DNA of 64,000 nt from Rhizobiales bacterium TMED25. GTDB lineage: Bacteria > Pseudomonadota > Alphaproteobacteria > Rhizobiales > TMED25. Where the stretch lies: assembly GCA_002168075.1 (NCBI GenBank), contig NHCE01000010.1, forward strand, positions 108,954 through 172,953. Reading direction: 5' to 3'. Position numbers and translations under genes: made by a program. Below the pieces are notes generated by a model. That model was not told where the DNA came from and did no database searches. It saw only the letters and a list, made by a program, of their open reading frames with translations. This document shows, piece by piece, positions 8,430 to 17,576 of this stretch (within the stretch, counting starts at the first letter, position 1; each line of letters begins with the position of its first letter).

Positions 8430-10280
8430 TCAGGCTAATTTTCTTGGTATATAACCAGTATTTTCTGAAATTAGTGGAAGAGATATTGCAACAGTAGTTC
8501 CTTTGCCTATATTACTATTAATATTAATTGTTCCATCATGTGTGTCTAATAAAGTTTTTGTAATTGGTAATCCCAATCCTGAGCCTTCTTGGTTAACTAT
8601 TGCAAGCTTCCTAGACTTATTAAATGGCCTGAATATAGAAGCAAGTTTATCTTTTGTTATTCCATGGCCGTTGTCAATTATCTCAAGTTTTAACCAACCA
8701 TTACCAGTGGAACTTTGAATATTTATACAACCCGAAACTTTATTATATTTTATAGAATTGGACATAATATTTGTTATTACTTGTTTAAGAGCCACACGAT
8801 TGCAATAAAGTGATCCTTGAAAATCAAAATTATTAATTACCTTGATATTCTTTTTTATCAAATCATTATGAAACCCATCTAATACCTCATCGATAATGTT
8901 TATTATTTTTTGATTACTTTTATTTATTTTTACATCTTCCTTTTCTAAGTGAGACATCTCTTGGATATTACTAATTATTTCAAGCAGCTCTCCCCCACTA
9001 CTGTGAATATAATCTGCATATTCATGAATTTTTTCAGAGTCGTTATATTTTTTATTTTTAAGTAACTCTGCAAAACCAATTATTGCATTCAAAGGAGTCC
9101 TTAATTCATGACTCATATTTAATAGGAATTTTGATTTGTCATTTTCTAGTTCTTCAAAATTATTCTTTTCAGAATTATACTTCTCAGCAAGTTCAATGAG
9201 TTGCTTTGATTGAATATCTTGCTTTCTTCTGAGGTTATCAAGTTCTTCAACTTTATTGATAAGATCATTTTCATTTTTTAGTAACTTATTTTCATTAATT
9301 TTTTGATCAGAAATATCGAATGCTACGCTCGCATTATAGCCAGATGCAGTTATAATATTTGTAGCTAATAGCCACCTCTTATCTCTCAATTGGATTTCTT
9401 TTATTTCTTTTATATTTTTACTTCTATTTTGGTGAACACTTGTTATATTTTGCTCAAAAATTGCTTTAGTTGATAGATTGAAAATTTCAGATTTTGCTGA
9501 TCCAAATTTTGTTATACTTGGCGCCAGAGAATAAAACTCCCTAAATTTATTGTTACACATTTCCAATTTATCTCTACTATTCCAGAGCGCAAATGATATT
9601 GGTAATGAATTTATTACTTCTGCAAGTGTAGCTTGAGTTTTGTCGTAGTTGATTTCTTGATTTTTATCAATTGTGATATCAATCATCAGTCCAAATAAGA
9701 AAACCTTATCTCTTGTTTCTGAAATAACTTCACCTTTAAGATTATACCATTTGTTACTCAAATTCGTTTGATACTTAAAATCTATATCTACAAGAGATTT
9801 ATTTTTAGCAATGATATCGTTTGCAATTTGATAGAAACTATTTTCGGTATAAGAAACTTTTTTTACGAACTCCTCAAATTTGATAGCATTATTAATAGGC
9901 GGGTTATCAACTGAGAATTTATTTTTCGAAATATAAATATTTTTATTTTTAATATCCCATGCAAAAAATATAGATTGTTTTTTATTTGATAGAAGATTGA
10001 GATAATTTTCTAAAATAGAAACTTCTTTTTGTAGTCTATATTTTATCCTATTATTATAATTTTTAGAAAGATATAAAAAGGAAATGAGTACAAGGTTAGA
10101 TATTATCAGGCCAATGTATAGATTATCTGTCCCAATTTTTGGAATAGACAAACTAGTACCTATGTAACTGAACATGAAAAAACATGTTAAAATTAAATAT
10201 GATGTTAATCCAACAGAAAAGCAAACATCTCTCAGTTTACTCTGTGTATTAACAGCTGGTCGGTTTTCTCCCAACTGCAT
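8430..10280 (-). CDS. PAS-domain sensor histidine kinase, PleC/DivJ-like
   Basis: A 616-residue membrane histidine kinase. Two TM helices (about 19-41 and 53-72) are followed by two PAS-like regions (about 90-205 and 215-325), a coiled coil (about 325-385), a HisKA domain with H391 in the H-box NMSHELRTPLNAIIGFAELL, and an HATPase domain with N-box NIMSNSIKYN, IDNGHGI and GSGLGLPI. The H-box matches the alphaproteobacterial PleC/DivJ type. No response regulator is adjacent, so it is an orphan kinase. A strong Shine-Dalgarno (AGGAGGAGG) precedes the ATG. Three CGAATCA-type sites lie just upstream. A cell-cycle role is inference. Confidence 0.88.
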   Translation of the reverse strand: MQLGENRPAVNTQSKLRDVCFSVGLTSYLILTCFFMFSYIGTSLSIPKIGTDNLYIGLIISNLVLISFLYLSKNYNNRIKYRLQKEVSILENYLNLLSNKKQSIFFAWDIKNKNIYISKNKFSVDNPPINNAIKFEEFVKKVSYTENSFYQIANDIIAKNKSLVDIDFKYQTNLSNKWYNLKGEVISETRDKVFLFGLMIDITIDKNQEINYDKTQATLAEVINSLPISFALWNSRDKLEMCNNKFREFYSLAPSITKFGSAKSEIFNLSTKAIFEQNITSVHQNRSKNIKEIKEIQLRDKRWLLATNIITASGYNASVAFDISDQKINENKLLKNENDLINKVEELDNLRRKQDIQSKQLIELAEKYNSEKNNFEELENDKSKFLLNMSHELRTPLNAIIGFAELLKNKKYNDSEKIHEYADYIHSSGGELLEIISNIQEMSHLEKEDVKINKSNQKIINIIDEVLDGFHNDLIKKNIKVINNFDFQGSLYCNRVALKQVITNIMSNSIKYNKVSGCINIQSSTGNGWLKLEIIDNGHGITKDKLASIFRPFNKSRKLAIVNQEGSGLGLPITKTLLDTHDGTININSNIGKGTTVAISLPLISENTGYIPRKLA

Positions 10281-10293
10281 TTCCTCCTCCTAG

Positions 10294-10334
10294 TGATTCG
10301 GTTCCGCATTTTCGAATCATTTACTATTGATTCG
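10294..10334. promoter_or_regulatory. Cluster of three CGAATCA/TGATTCG sites (each contains a GANTC)
   Basis: The heptamer TGATTCG occurs at 10294-10300 and 10328-10334, and its complement CGAATCA at 10313-10319. The latter two form a perfect 7-bp inverted repeat with an 8-nt spacer. Each copy contains GANTC (10295-10299, 10314-10318, 10329-10333), the recognition sequence of the alphaproteobacterial CcrM methyltransferase. The cluster lies 14-54 bp upstream of the histidine-kinase start. It may be an operator, a methylation-sensitive promoter, or both. Confidence 0.5.
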
Positions 10335-10539
10335 TAAAATCGCCCAAAAGTAAAGAAAAAAATGTATTAATTTTTTATTCTTTTCTGAATATAATTAAAA
10401 TTAATTACATAAGCCATTGTTTCATATGTAAAAAAAAAAATTAAGAGAAAATTAATCTTTTTTTAAAGATCTGTTGTATATTTACAGATAAATTACATAT
10501 ATTTTATTCAAATATATAGTATTTCAGGTTTGATAAGTT

Positions 10540-11133
10540 ATGAAAATAAAAAAATATGATCAATTAGGTAAACGTGATGGTCTACCGAAGGATCTTCAGA
10601 AATTATTAGAAAAATATCCCAGGGATTCCTGGGGTGAAGATGTTCTCAATGGTAATTGGGTCGCTTTTTGGTTAGGGAGGCATTCTTTGTTTCGAAAAAT
10701 TAGCACTTCTATCCATGATATAATTGAGCGTAAATTAGATAGTAAATTATCAACGGAGAGTTTTCTTCGTCAATATTCTCAACTTATGAGTTTAATGTTA
10801 AAAAATTTAGACTCACATCATGCCGTTGAAGATAATTATATTTTCCCTAAATTTTATAATAAGAGCAAGCAGTTCATTTATGGCCTAGATTTATTAGAAA
10901 ATGATCATCTTTTAATTCATCATTCAATAGATAATGTTGTCCATGCTGGGAATAAACTGCTTAGCTTGGGATTGACAAGTGAGAATGGCAATCTAATAGA
11001 TAATTTGGGCAAATATAAGGTTATTAATGATAAGTTTGATACACTATTAAAAAGTCATTTAAACGATGAAGAAGATTTGCTTATACCCCTTGTTAATATG
11101 TATGGTGAAGAATATTTTGGTCTTGGTCACTGA
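10540..11133 (+). CDS. Hemerythrin HHE-domain protein
   Basis: A 197-residue soluble protein with a hemerythrin-like four-helix domain. Likely di-iron ligands are H48 (LGRHSLFRK), H93/H94 and E97 (DSHHAVEDNYIFP), H123 and H127 (ENDHLLIHHSI), H173 and E177 (KSHLNDEEDLLIPL). Such domains bind O2 or NO, or act in iron or redox sensing; which applies here cannot be read from the sequence. It has no signal peptide. It is followed 2 bp later by dusA, so the two are probably cotranscribed. The 259-bp spacer upstream is AT-rich and shared with the divergent histidine kinase. Confidence 0.88.
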   Translation: MKIKKYDQLGKRDGLPKDLQKLLEKYPRDSWGEDVLNGNWVAFWLGRHSLFRKISTSIHDIIERKLDSKLSTESFLRQYSQLMSLMLKNLDSHHAVEDNYIFPKFYNKSKQFIYGLDLLENDHLLIHHSIDNVVHAGNKLLSLGLTSENGNLIDNLGKYKVINDKFDTLLKSHLNDEEDLLIPLVNMYGEEYFGLGH

Positions 11134-11135
11134 TA

Positions 11136-12119
11136 ATGAAAAGATATGATCATAAATTATGTATTGCTCCTATGATGGATTATACAGATACTCATTTTCG
11201 CTATTTTCTAAGATTATTATCACAAGATATATTCCTTTATACTGAGATGATCTCTGCTGATGCTCTAATTCATGGTCATCGTAATATGTTATTGAAATTT
11301 GATAGCTCTGAGCACCCAATTGGACTTCAGATAGGAGGTTCTTCAATACAAAAGATGGCAGATGCAGCAGCTATAGGTCAAGATTATGGTTATGATGAAA
11401 TAAATTTGAATATTGGATGCCCATCACCTCGTGTGCAGAAAGGAAACTTTGGTGCTTCTCTGATGGCAGATAGTCAGTTAGTGTCTAAAATAATCTCAAA
11501 TATTAAAACTAAAATTCAAATACCCGTGACAGTTAAATGTAGACTGGGTATCGATGATCAGGATATTGAAAAAGATCTAAAGACTTTTATCAAATCTTGT
11601 ATAGATGCAGGTGCTGATCTTTTAATAATTCACGCAAGGAAGGCATGGCTGAATGGAATAAGTGCAAAAGATAACAGAGTATTGCCTGAGATTAATTACC
11701 AAGCGGTTTATGATATAAAAAATTATGCAAAAGAAACAGAAATCATAATTAATGGTGAGATTAATTCATACAGTGATATTAAAAATCATCTAAAATACGT
11801 GGATGGTGTCATGTTAGGAAGAAAAATTATCATAAATCCACTTTTTTTACTAGATGCAGATACAAATATTTTTGGTAATAAGAAACAATCTATCAAACTT
11901 GAGGATATCATTGAAATATATAGCCAATATGCTGATGAACAGATAAAGAATGGTGTCTCAAAAACTAGAATAATAAAACCATTGATGAGTATATTTAATA
12001 ATAAACCTCATGCTAAGTCTTGGAGAAGGGGACTTGATAATTATCGAAATAACGAGTTATCTCCAGTTAATGGTTTGAGGTCAGTCCACGAGGATTTTCT
12101 TCAGGGCGTTTATATTTAG
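11136..12119 (+). CDS. dusA: tRNA-dihydrouridine synthase A
   Basis: A 327-residue FMN-dependent TIM-barrel enzyme that reduces U20/U20a in the tRNA D-loop. The start is typical of DusA (CIAPMMDYTDTHFRYFLRLL). The catalytic cysteine is C95 in NLNIGCPSPRVQKGNFGASL, and the phosphate-binding region is GVMLGRKIIINP. Length is normal. It begins 2 bp after the hemerythrin-domain gene and ends 9 bp before a convergent phosphohexomutase. Confidence 0.95.
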   Translation: MKRYDHKLCIAPMMDYTDTHFRYFLRLLSQDIFLYTEMISADALIHGHRNMLLKFDSSEHPIGLQIGGSSIQKMADAAAIGQDYGYDEINLNIGCPSPRVQKGNFGASLMADSQLVSKIISNIKTKIQIPVTVKCRLGIDDQDIEKDLKTFIKSCIDAGADLLIIHARKAWLNGISAKDNRVLPEINYQAVYDIKNYAKETEIIINGEINSYSDIKNHLKYVDGVMLGRKIIINPLFLLDADTNIFGNKKQSIKLEDIIEIYSQYADEQIKNGVSKTRIIKPLMSIFNNKPHAKSWRRGLDNYRNNELSPVNGLRSVHEDFLQGVYI

Positions 12120-12128
12120 ATATCAATA

Positions 12129-13643
12129 TTATTTTTTATTGTTATTTGAAATTTTTCCAATTTCAGGCTGATTTGAAAGCCAATCAAGAATAAAATTTTT
12201 TATATTATGCATTAGTTTAGATGATTTAAAACTCTCAACTACAATTACAATTTCGGGCTTATTTGAGGAAGCTCTTATCAATCCCCAAGTCATATCATCT
12301 AATTCAAATCTAACACCATTTATTATGATTAACTCTCTAATTTTCATACCAGAAATTTTTTGATTATTCTTTTTAATTTCATCCAAATAAATTTTCATGC
12401 GATTAACGACGGCATATTTTACTTTATCATGACAGTAAGCATTTATAGTTGGGGTAACCCAAGTTTTTTTTAATTCATTCTTGATACTAGAAAGGCTACA
12501 TTTTTTATTCTCTTCTAGTAACTTTAAAATAAAGTATGAAGATAGTATTCCATCGTCATAGATACTTCCCAATGGTTCATTAAAAAAATAATGACCACTT
12601 TTTTCAAATCCGGCTATTGTCCTGTTGTCTAAGCAATATTTTTTCATATAGCTGTGACCTGTTTTCCAATAGTCGATTGTTGCATCATTCTGTTTTAATA
12701 TGGGGTCAATTTTAAATAAGTTCGTTGATTTTATATCAATAACAAATTTCTTCCCCTTATATTGGTTGGATATATTTCTTGCAATTAGCAATCCAATTTT
12801 ATCGGCAAATATAATGGCTCCCTCATTATCTACGACTCCGCATCTATCGCAATCACCATCAAATGCAAGTCCTATATCTGCGTTATTCTCGAGCACAGTT
12901 TTAGACAAATCATTTAGCATACTCATATCTTCAGGATTTGGGTTATAGTTTGGAAAATTATGGTCTAGTTCACAATGCAATTCAATAATTTCTATACCTA
13001 AGTTCTTAAGTATTTTTGGCGCTACAATAGATGCAGTTCCATTACCACAAGCAACGACGGCTCTAATTCTTCTTGTAAACTTTTTCTTTTTTTTAAAATA
13101 TTCAACATATTCATCTAATATATTATTTAGTTCGATATATTGACCATATTCCGTGTCAGTACTTATTTTTTTGTATGTATTTTTCTTTATATCTTCAATC
13201 TCATCTGACAATAAAGTTTGTGGAAATTTATATCCAATTTTGAGACCAGTCCAACCATTTTCATTATGACTTGCCGTAACCATAACGACACCAAAACCAT
13301 CATTTTGAGCCTGAGCAAAATAGGCCATCGGAGTCGTACATAGCCCTATATCATAGACATCAATACCGCCATCGATAAAACCATTTGCAAGGGCATTTTT
13401 GATAGCGGATGAATAAGATCTAAAATCATGCCCTAGGATAATTTTATTATATGATTTTTTAATAAAAAAATCTGAAAGCACAATTCCTAAAATTTTAAAA
13501 CCAAATAAATTTATTTGATCTGGAAAAAGCCATCGCATATCATATTCGCGAAAGCCATCTACATCAATATATGGATCTGACTCATTTGGAGCTAAGTCTT
13601 TGCAAGACTTTTCTAAAACTAATGGATAATTTATTTTTTTCAT
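12129..13643 (-). CDS. Phosphomannomutase/phosphoglucomutase
   Basis: A 504-residue alpha-D-phosphohexomutase interconverting mannose or glucose 6- and 1-phosphates for nucleotide-sugar synthesis. Visible motifs are the catalytic serine loop TASHNENGWTGLKIG (S125), the metal-binding loop DGDCDRCGVVD, the sugar loop GFEKSGHYFF and a C-terminal phosphate-binding segment RASSNKPEIVIVVES. The bifunctional PMM/PGM type (AlgC/ManB-like) fits best; substrate preference cannot be decided. It stands alone between dusA and cobS, both 3' ends convergent or nearly so. Confidence 0.9.
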   Translation of the reverse strand: MKKINYPLVLEKSCKDLAPNESDPYIDVDGFREYDMRWLFPDQINLFGFKILGIVLSDFFIKKSYNKIILGHDFRSYSSAIKNALANGFIDGGIDVYDIGLCTTPMAYFAQAQNDGFGVVMVTASHNENGWTGLKIGYKFPQTLLSDEIEDIKKNTYKKISTDTEYGQYIELNNILDEYVEYFKKKKKFTRRIRAVVACGNGTASIVAPKILKNLGIEIIELHCELDHNFPNYNPNPEDMSMLNDLSKTVLENNADIGLAFDGDCDRCGVVDNEGAIIFADKIGLLIARNISNQYKGKKFVIDIKSTNLFKIDPILKQNDATIDYWKTGHSYMKKYCLDNRTIAGFEKSGHYFFNEPLGSIYDDGILSSYFILKLLEENKKCSLSSIKNELKKTWVTPTINAYCHDKVKYAVVNRMKIYLDEIKKNNQKISGMKIRELIIINGVRFELDDMTWGLIRASSNKPEIVIVVESFKSSKLMHNIKNFILDWLSNQPEIGKISNNNKK

Positions 13644-13674
13644 TAAATATATTTTATAAAATTTTTCACTAAAT

Positions 13675-14472
13675 TTATATCACAAGACAAATAAAGAAAT
13701 ATAGCAATATTTCTGATAGCTGTTGTGTAGCACCACAAACATCTCCAGTTTGTCCTTTTATTTTTTTCCATGAGATATATGACACTAACAAGCACGACAA
13801 AATAAGAGCAAAAAATGCAATGATAAAGACTTTAATATTAATGAATATTACTAAAATAAACGAAGTAATCATCATGGCCATTATATAGGATAAAGATACT
13901 TTATTTTCATCTATCTGTTTTGCGTCTTTACCTAACCCAGTTTTTTTGATAGGTGGCAGGGTTGATAATATATAGATCATTGAAATCCTTGACAATATCA
14001 TTACTGATATAATTATGAGTAAAACATTGATAATTGACTGTGAAGAAAATAATTCAAATATTAATACAAAGCGAGTAAGAATAGAAAAAACTATAGCTAT
14101 TGCCCCATATGTGCCAATAGTACTATCATTCATAATCTCAAGTCTTCTCTTATGGGTATTTCCTCCAAATGCATCTGAGCAATCCGCAAGGCCATCCTCA
14201 TGAAGACATCCTGTTATAATGCAAGATAAAATAATTATTAACAATGAATTTAGTATTTCGCTTTGGGTAAATAGCGAGATAAGTAATACAGGTATAGATA
14301 ATAAAATACCAATAATTAAACCAACTAGCGGTAAGGTATAAATTGTATCTGCAAGTTTTTTAGGTTTTATTTTTAGAGGTATAATTGTAAAGAATATTAA
14401 GCATGATAAAAAATCTAGTATAATATCTTTGTATATTATATTTAACCCTTTAAGTTTAAAATGTTTTAACAT
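13675..14472 (-). CDS. cobS: Adenosylcobinamide-GDP ribazoletransferase CobS
   Basis: A 265-residue polytopic membrane protein, the cobalamin synthase that joins adenosylcobinamide-GDP with alpha-ribazole. The CobS active-site motif is GCLHEDGLADCSDAFGG near residues 86-102, followed by RRLEIMNDSTIGTYG, and the C-terminus contains GQTGDVCGATQQLSE. The start lies head-to-head with cobT, with only 43 bp between the chosen initiation codons. Confidence 0.94.
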   Translation of the reverse strand: MLKHFKLKGLNIIYKDIILDFLSCLIFFTIIPLKIKPKKLADTIYTLPLVGLIIGILLSIPVLLISLFTQSEILNSLLIIILSCIITGCLHEDGLADCSDAFGGNTHKRRLEIMNDSTIGTYGAIAIVFSILTRFVLIFELFSSQSIINVLLIIISVMILSRISMIYILSTLPPIKKTGLGKDAKQIDENKVSLSYIMAMMITSFILVIFINIKVFIIAFFALILSCLLVSYISWKKIKGQTGDVCGATQQLSEILLYFFICLVI

Positions 14473-14515
14473 ATATTTTTACTATTTTGTAATACCAGAA
14501 TTAAGAAAAGTTATA

Positions 14516-15544
14516 GTGATTGACATTAAAGCAAATTCAGTACCTACATTCAATGAATTAGTTCAATTCATTAATGAGATGCCTAAAATTGATCAAGAAG
14601 CGATAGATCTTGTTCGGAAAAGAGATCAGAGTTTATTAAAACCAAATGGATCACTTGGTGTTTTAGAAGAATTGGTCGAATGGGTTGCTGGTTGGCAGGG
14701 AAGTTATCCACCACGTGTAGATAACTTATCACTATCAATATTTATATCGAATCATGAAACCGCAAATAATCATGCAATATCACCATTCCCAACTTCTGTT
14801 ACAGAAGCGTTGGTTAAGAGTTTCCGCTCAGATCACGCTGTTGTTAATCAGATTTGTAAAACACATAATATTGGGCTACAAGTATTTGACCTTGCTATTG
14901 AGATGCCGACGAATGATATAACGCTTGCACCTGCCATGCTCGAAAATGATTGTATCACAACAATTTTATATGGTCGCGAGGCATTATCATCAAATCCTGA
15001 TATATTATGTTTAGGAGATGCGGGTATTGGTAATACAACAATTTCCTCGGCTATCTGCTCGGCTCTATATGGTGGAGAAATTGATGAATGGGTAGGCCCT
15101 GGCACGGGAGCCAGTCAGGAAATGATTCAAAAAAAAATTGAGGTTATTAAGAAAAGCCAAAAAATACATCCAAATAGGGATCCTTTTGAAATACTACGGT
15201 GCTTTGGTGGACGAGAATTTGCAGCAATATTAGGGGCCATATTGGCAGCAAGATTTGAAAGAGTGCCAGTTGTACTTGATGGTTTTCCTGTATGTGCAGC
15301 GGCTGCAATTCTTCATAGCATTTCTCCAAATTCAATAGATCATTGTTATATAGGTCATAGATCTGCTGAACCCGGACATTCAAAATTATTAGCAAAAATA
15401 AATAAAATACCTCTCATAGATCTAAAAATGAGGCTTGGAGAAGGGAGTGGCGCTGCGATGGCTATACCAATAATTATGTCAGCGGTAAATATACACAATA
15501 ATACATCAACATTTGAAGAGGCTAATGTTCCAAACCAAAAGTAA
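14516..15544 (+). CDS. cobT: Nicotinate-nucleotide-dimethylbenzimidazole phosphoribosyltransferase CobT
   Basis: Makes alpha-ribazole phosphate from nicotinate mononucleotide and dimethylbenzimidazole for the lower ligand of B12. Motifs are LLKPNGSLGVLEEL, SNHETANNHAISPFP, LGDAGIGNTT and the catalytic glutamate near RLGEGSGAAMA. A longer in-frame start (ATG at 14429) would overlap the cobS coding start and add a 29-residue hydrophobic leader unlike the family. I prefer GTG at 14516, giving a usual 342-residue protein. cobD follows after 12 bp. Confidence 0.9.
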   Translation: MIDIKANSVPTFNELVQFINEMPKIDQEAIDLVRKRDQSLLKPNGSLGVLEELVEWVAGWQGSYPPRVDNLSLSIFISNHETANNHAISPFPTSVTEALVKSFRSDHAVVNQICKTHNIGLQVFDLAIEMPTNDITLAPAMLENDCITTILYGREALSSNPDILCLGDAGIGNTTISSAICSALYGGEIDEWVGPGTGASQEMIQKKIEVIKKSQKIHPNRDPFEILRCFGGREFAAILGAILAARFERVPVVLDGFPVCAAAAILHSISPNSIDHCYIGHRSAEPGHSKLLAKINKIPLIDLKMRLGEGSGAAMAIPIIMSAVNIHNNTSTFEEANVPNQK

Positions 15545-15556
15545 GTCAGTCAAAAG

Positions 15557-16585
15557 ATGATAGATAATAAAAATTTTTTTCTAGAAGATGAACATGGTGG
15601 TGACCTATTAGAAGCTCAAAAAAAATACAAAGATGTCTCTGAATGGATTGATCTTTCGTCTGGGATAAATCCTCACCCATATAAAGATTTTAAGTTAGCT
15701 AAATCAATTTATAACAGTCTTCCTAGTGGACAAGCAATCAGAGAATTGCTATCTGCTGCAGCTGTTTATTACAAACTTAAAGATGATAGTAGTATAATTG
15801 CTTATCAAGGTGCCCAAGGATTGATTAATATTTTCCCTTATATTTTCAGTGAGATAAAGAAAAAAAAGGTTCAAGTATATTCTCCAACATATATTGAACA
15901 TTATAAATCATGGGTCAATGCGGGTTACACAATTAAGTTAATTGTCTCGTTTGAGAAAGAAATTGATCCATCTGGGATTACTATAATAGTCAATCCAAAC
16001 AATCCAGATGGCAAACTGTTTAATAAAGATGCGTTAATAGTTCTTCAAAATAGAATTCAAGAAAAAAATGGTTTACTGATCATTGATGAATCATTTATGG
16101 ATCCTACACCCGATGAAAAATTTAACTATTCTATTGAGAAACAGAATCTAATAATAATTAGGTCCTTTGGTAAATTTTTTGGGTTACCTGGCTTAAGACT
16201 CGGATTTGCATTTGGTGATCATAAATATATAAATCAAATTTCAAATTTTATAGGTCCTTGGCCTATTTCCAGCTCCTCAATCGATATTGCACTCAAAGCT
16301 ATGTCCGATATTCAATGGATTAAGCAAACAATAAATCAATTAGAGATATTATCTAAAGACTTGGAATTGGCTTTAAATGCCATTAATATTCCAATTATTG
16401 GGGGTACTCTTTTATTCAAATTAGTTAAGTTTGAAGACGCAGGTAAGATACATAATTTACTTGCAAAAGATGGTATTTGGACAAGAAAATTTATATATAA
16501 CAATAATTGGCTCAGATTGGGAATACCTAAAGATCGAGTTGAGTTAAATTATTTGTTCAATTCACTGCAAAACATATTAAAATAA
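15557..16585 (+). CDS. cobD: Threonine-phosphate decarboxylase (CobD/CobC)
   Basis: A 342-residue PLP-dependent class I/II aminotransferase-fold enzyme. The CobD/CobC-type N-terminus has EHGGDLLEAQKKY and WIDLSSGINPHPY, with NPNNPDGK, the DES segment of the PLP site and the PLP lysine in RSFGKFFGLPGLRLG. It decarboxylates L-threonine phosphate to aminopropanol phosphate, the linker of the nucleotide loop. Its position between cobT and cbiB supports the specific assignment over histidinol-phosphate aminotransferase, a close relative. Named cobC in Pseudomonas nomenclature. Confidence 0.9.
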   Translation: MIDNKNFFLEDEHGGDLLEAQKKYKDVSEWIDLSSGINPHPYKDFKLAKSIYNSLPSGQAIRELLSAAAVYYKLKDDSSIIAYQGAQGLINIFPYIFSEIKKKKVQVYSPTYIEHYKSWVNAGYTIKLIVSFEKEIDPSGITIIVNPNNPDGKLFNKDALIVLQNRIQEKNGLLIIDESFMDPTPDEKFNYSIEKQNLIIIRSFGKFFGLPGLRLGFAFGDHKYINQISNFIGPWPISSSSIDIALKAMSDIQWIKQTINQLEILSKDLELALNAINIPIIGGTLLFKLVKFEDAGKIHNLLAKDGIWTRKFIYNNNWLRLGIPKDRVELNYLFNSLQNILK

Positions 16586-16604
16586 TTAGAGTTATGAATT
16601 AGTA

Positions 16605-17576
16605 ATGGAAATATTTTTAGTTATAATTATTGCAGTTTTAGTTGATGCTTACGCGGGTGACGAACATCTTTTATGGAGAAAAGTTCCGCATCCAATTATA
16701 TATATTGGCAGATATATAAATTTTTTAGATATAGAATTTAATAGAAAAGAGTTTTCAGATAAATCTAAATTTTTTAACGGTTTTCTTGTAATTTTTATTT
16801 CTGTTATTGGTCTTTATTTTCTGACAAGAATCTTAGAAGATTTATTATTAAATAATACCTTTGGATATATAATTCTTGGATTTCTTGTATCTATTCTTCT
16901 TTCTGGAAAATCCTTATTTAGTCACGTCAAATCTATTTATGATGATCTAATGAGAGATGATATTCAAAGTGCAAAATCCAACCTATCTAAGATTGTATCA
17001 CGCGATGTAGACAAATTAGATGAAAGTTCAATAACCAGAGGCTCAATTGAAAGTTTATCTGAGAATTTTTGTGATGGTTATATTTCACCCATATTTTGGT
17101 TCCTAGTCTTAGGTTTCCCCGGTGTAGTAATATATAAATTTATTAGTACTGCGGATAGCATGATTGGATACAAGAATGACAAATATATCAAATTTGGAAA
17201 ATGTGCCGCAAAAATCGATGATATAATGAATTTTGTTCCAGCTAGAATTTCATCTTTATTTATAGTTCTAGCAACTTATCTTTTAAAAGAGAATTGGAAG
17301 TCGGCTATTCAAATAACAAAGATGGATGCAAAAAAAAGTAGTTCTCCAAATTCTGGTTGGCCTGAGTCTTCAATGGCAGGAGCACTTGATATTGCATTGG
17401 GTGGGAGTAACTATTACGAAAATAAATTTGTGAATTCAGAATGGATAAATGCAAGTGCTGCTAAAGAGATTGACTCAGATCATATAATCAGGGCTCTTTG
17501 GATTTATACTTTTTCTATTATTATTTTTATAATTACTCTATTTATTTTTCTGCTTCTGATTGGTCTTATCTTTTGA
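16605..17576 (+). CDS. cbiB: Adenosylcobinamide-phosphate synthase CbiB
   Basis: A 323-residue polytopic membrane protein (CbiB; CobD in Pseudomonas naming) that attaches aminopropanol phosphate to adenosylcobyric acid. Motifs are the N-terminal DAYAGDEHLLWRKVPHPI, the central SRDVDKLDESSITRGSIES, NFCDGYISPIFWF, and SSPNSGWPESSMAGAL. The last 39 bp overlap convergently with the end of cobQ on the other strand. Confidence 0.93.
   Translation: MEIFLVIIIAVLVDAYAGDEHLLWRKVPHPIIYIGRYINFLDIEFNRKEFSDKSKFFNGFLVIFISVIGLYFLTRILEDLLLNNTFGYIILGFLVSILLSGKSLFSHVKSIYDDLMRDDIQSAKSNLSKIVSRDVDKLDESSITRGSIESLSENFCDGYISPIFWFLVLGFPGVVIYKFISTADSMIGYKNDKYIKFGKCAAKIDDIMNFVPARISSLFIVLATYLLKENWKSAIQITKMDAKKSSSPNSGWPESSMAGALDIALGGSNYYENKFVNSEWINASAAKEIDSDHIIRALWIYTFSIIIFIITLFIFLLLIGLIF

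Noticed and set aside
10458..10478. AT-rich stem-loop ATCTTT-TTTT-AAAGAT upstream of the hemerythrin gene
   Set aside because: Only weak A-T pairs, no following U-run in a useful direction, and not at the end of any gene.
14429..14515. Upstream in-frame ATG extension of cobT
   Set aside because: It would add 29 hydrophobic residues not typical of CobT and overlap the divergent cobS start; GTG 14516 gives the usual length.
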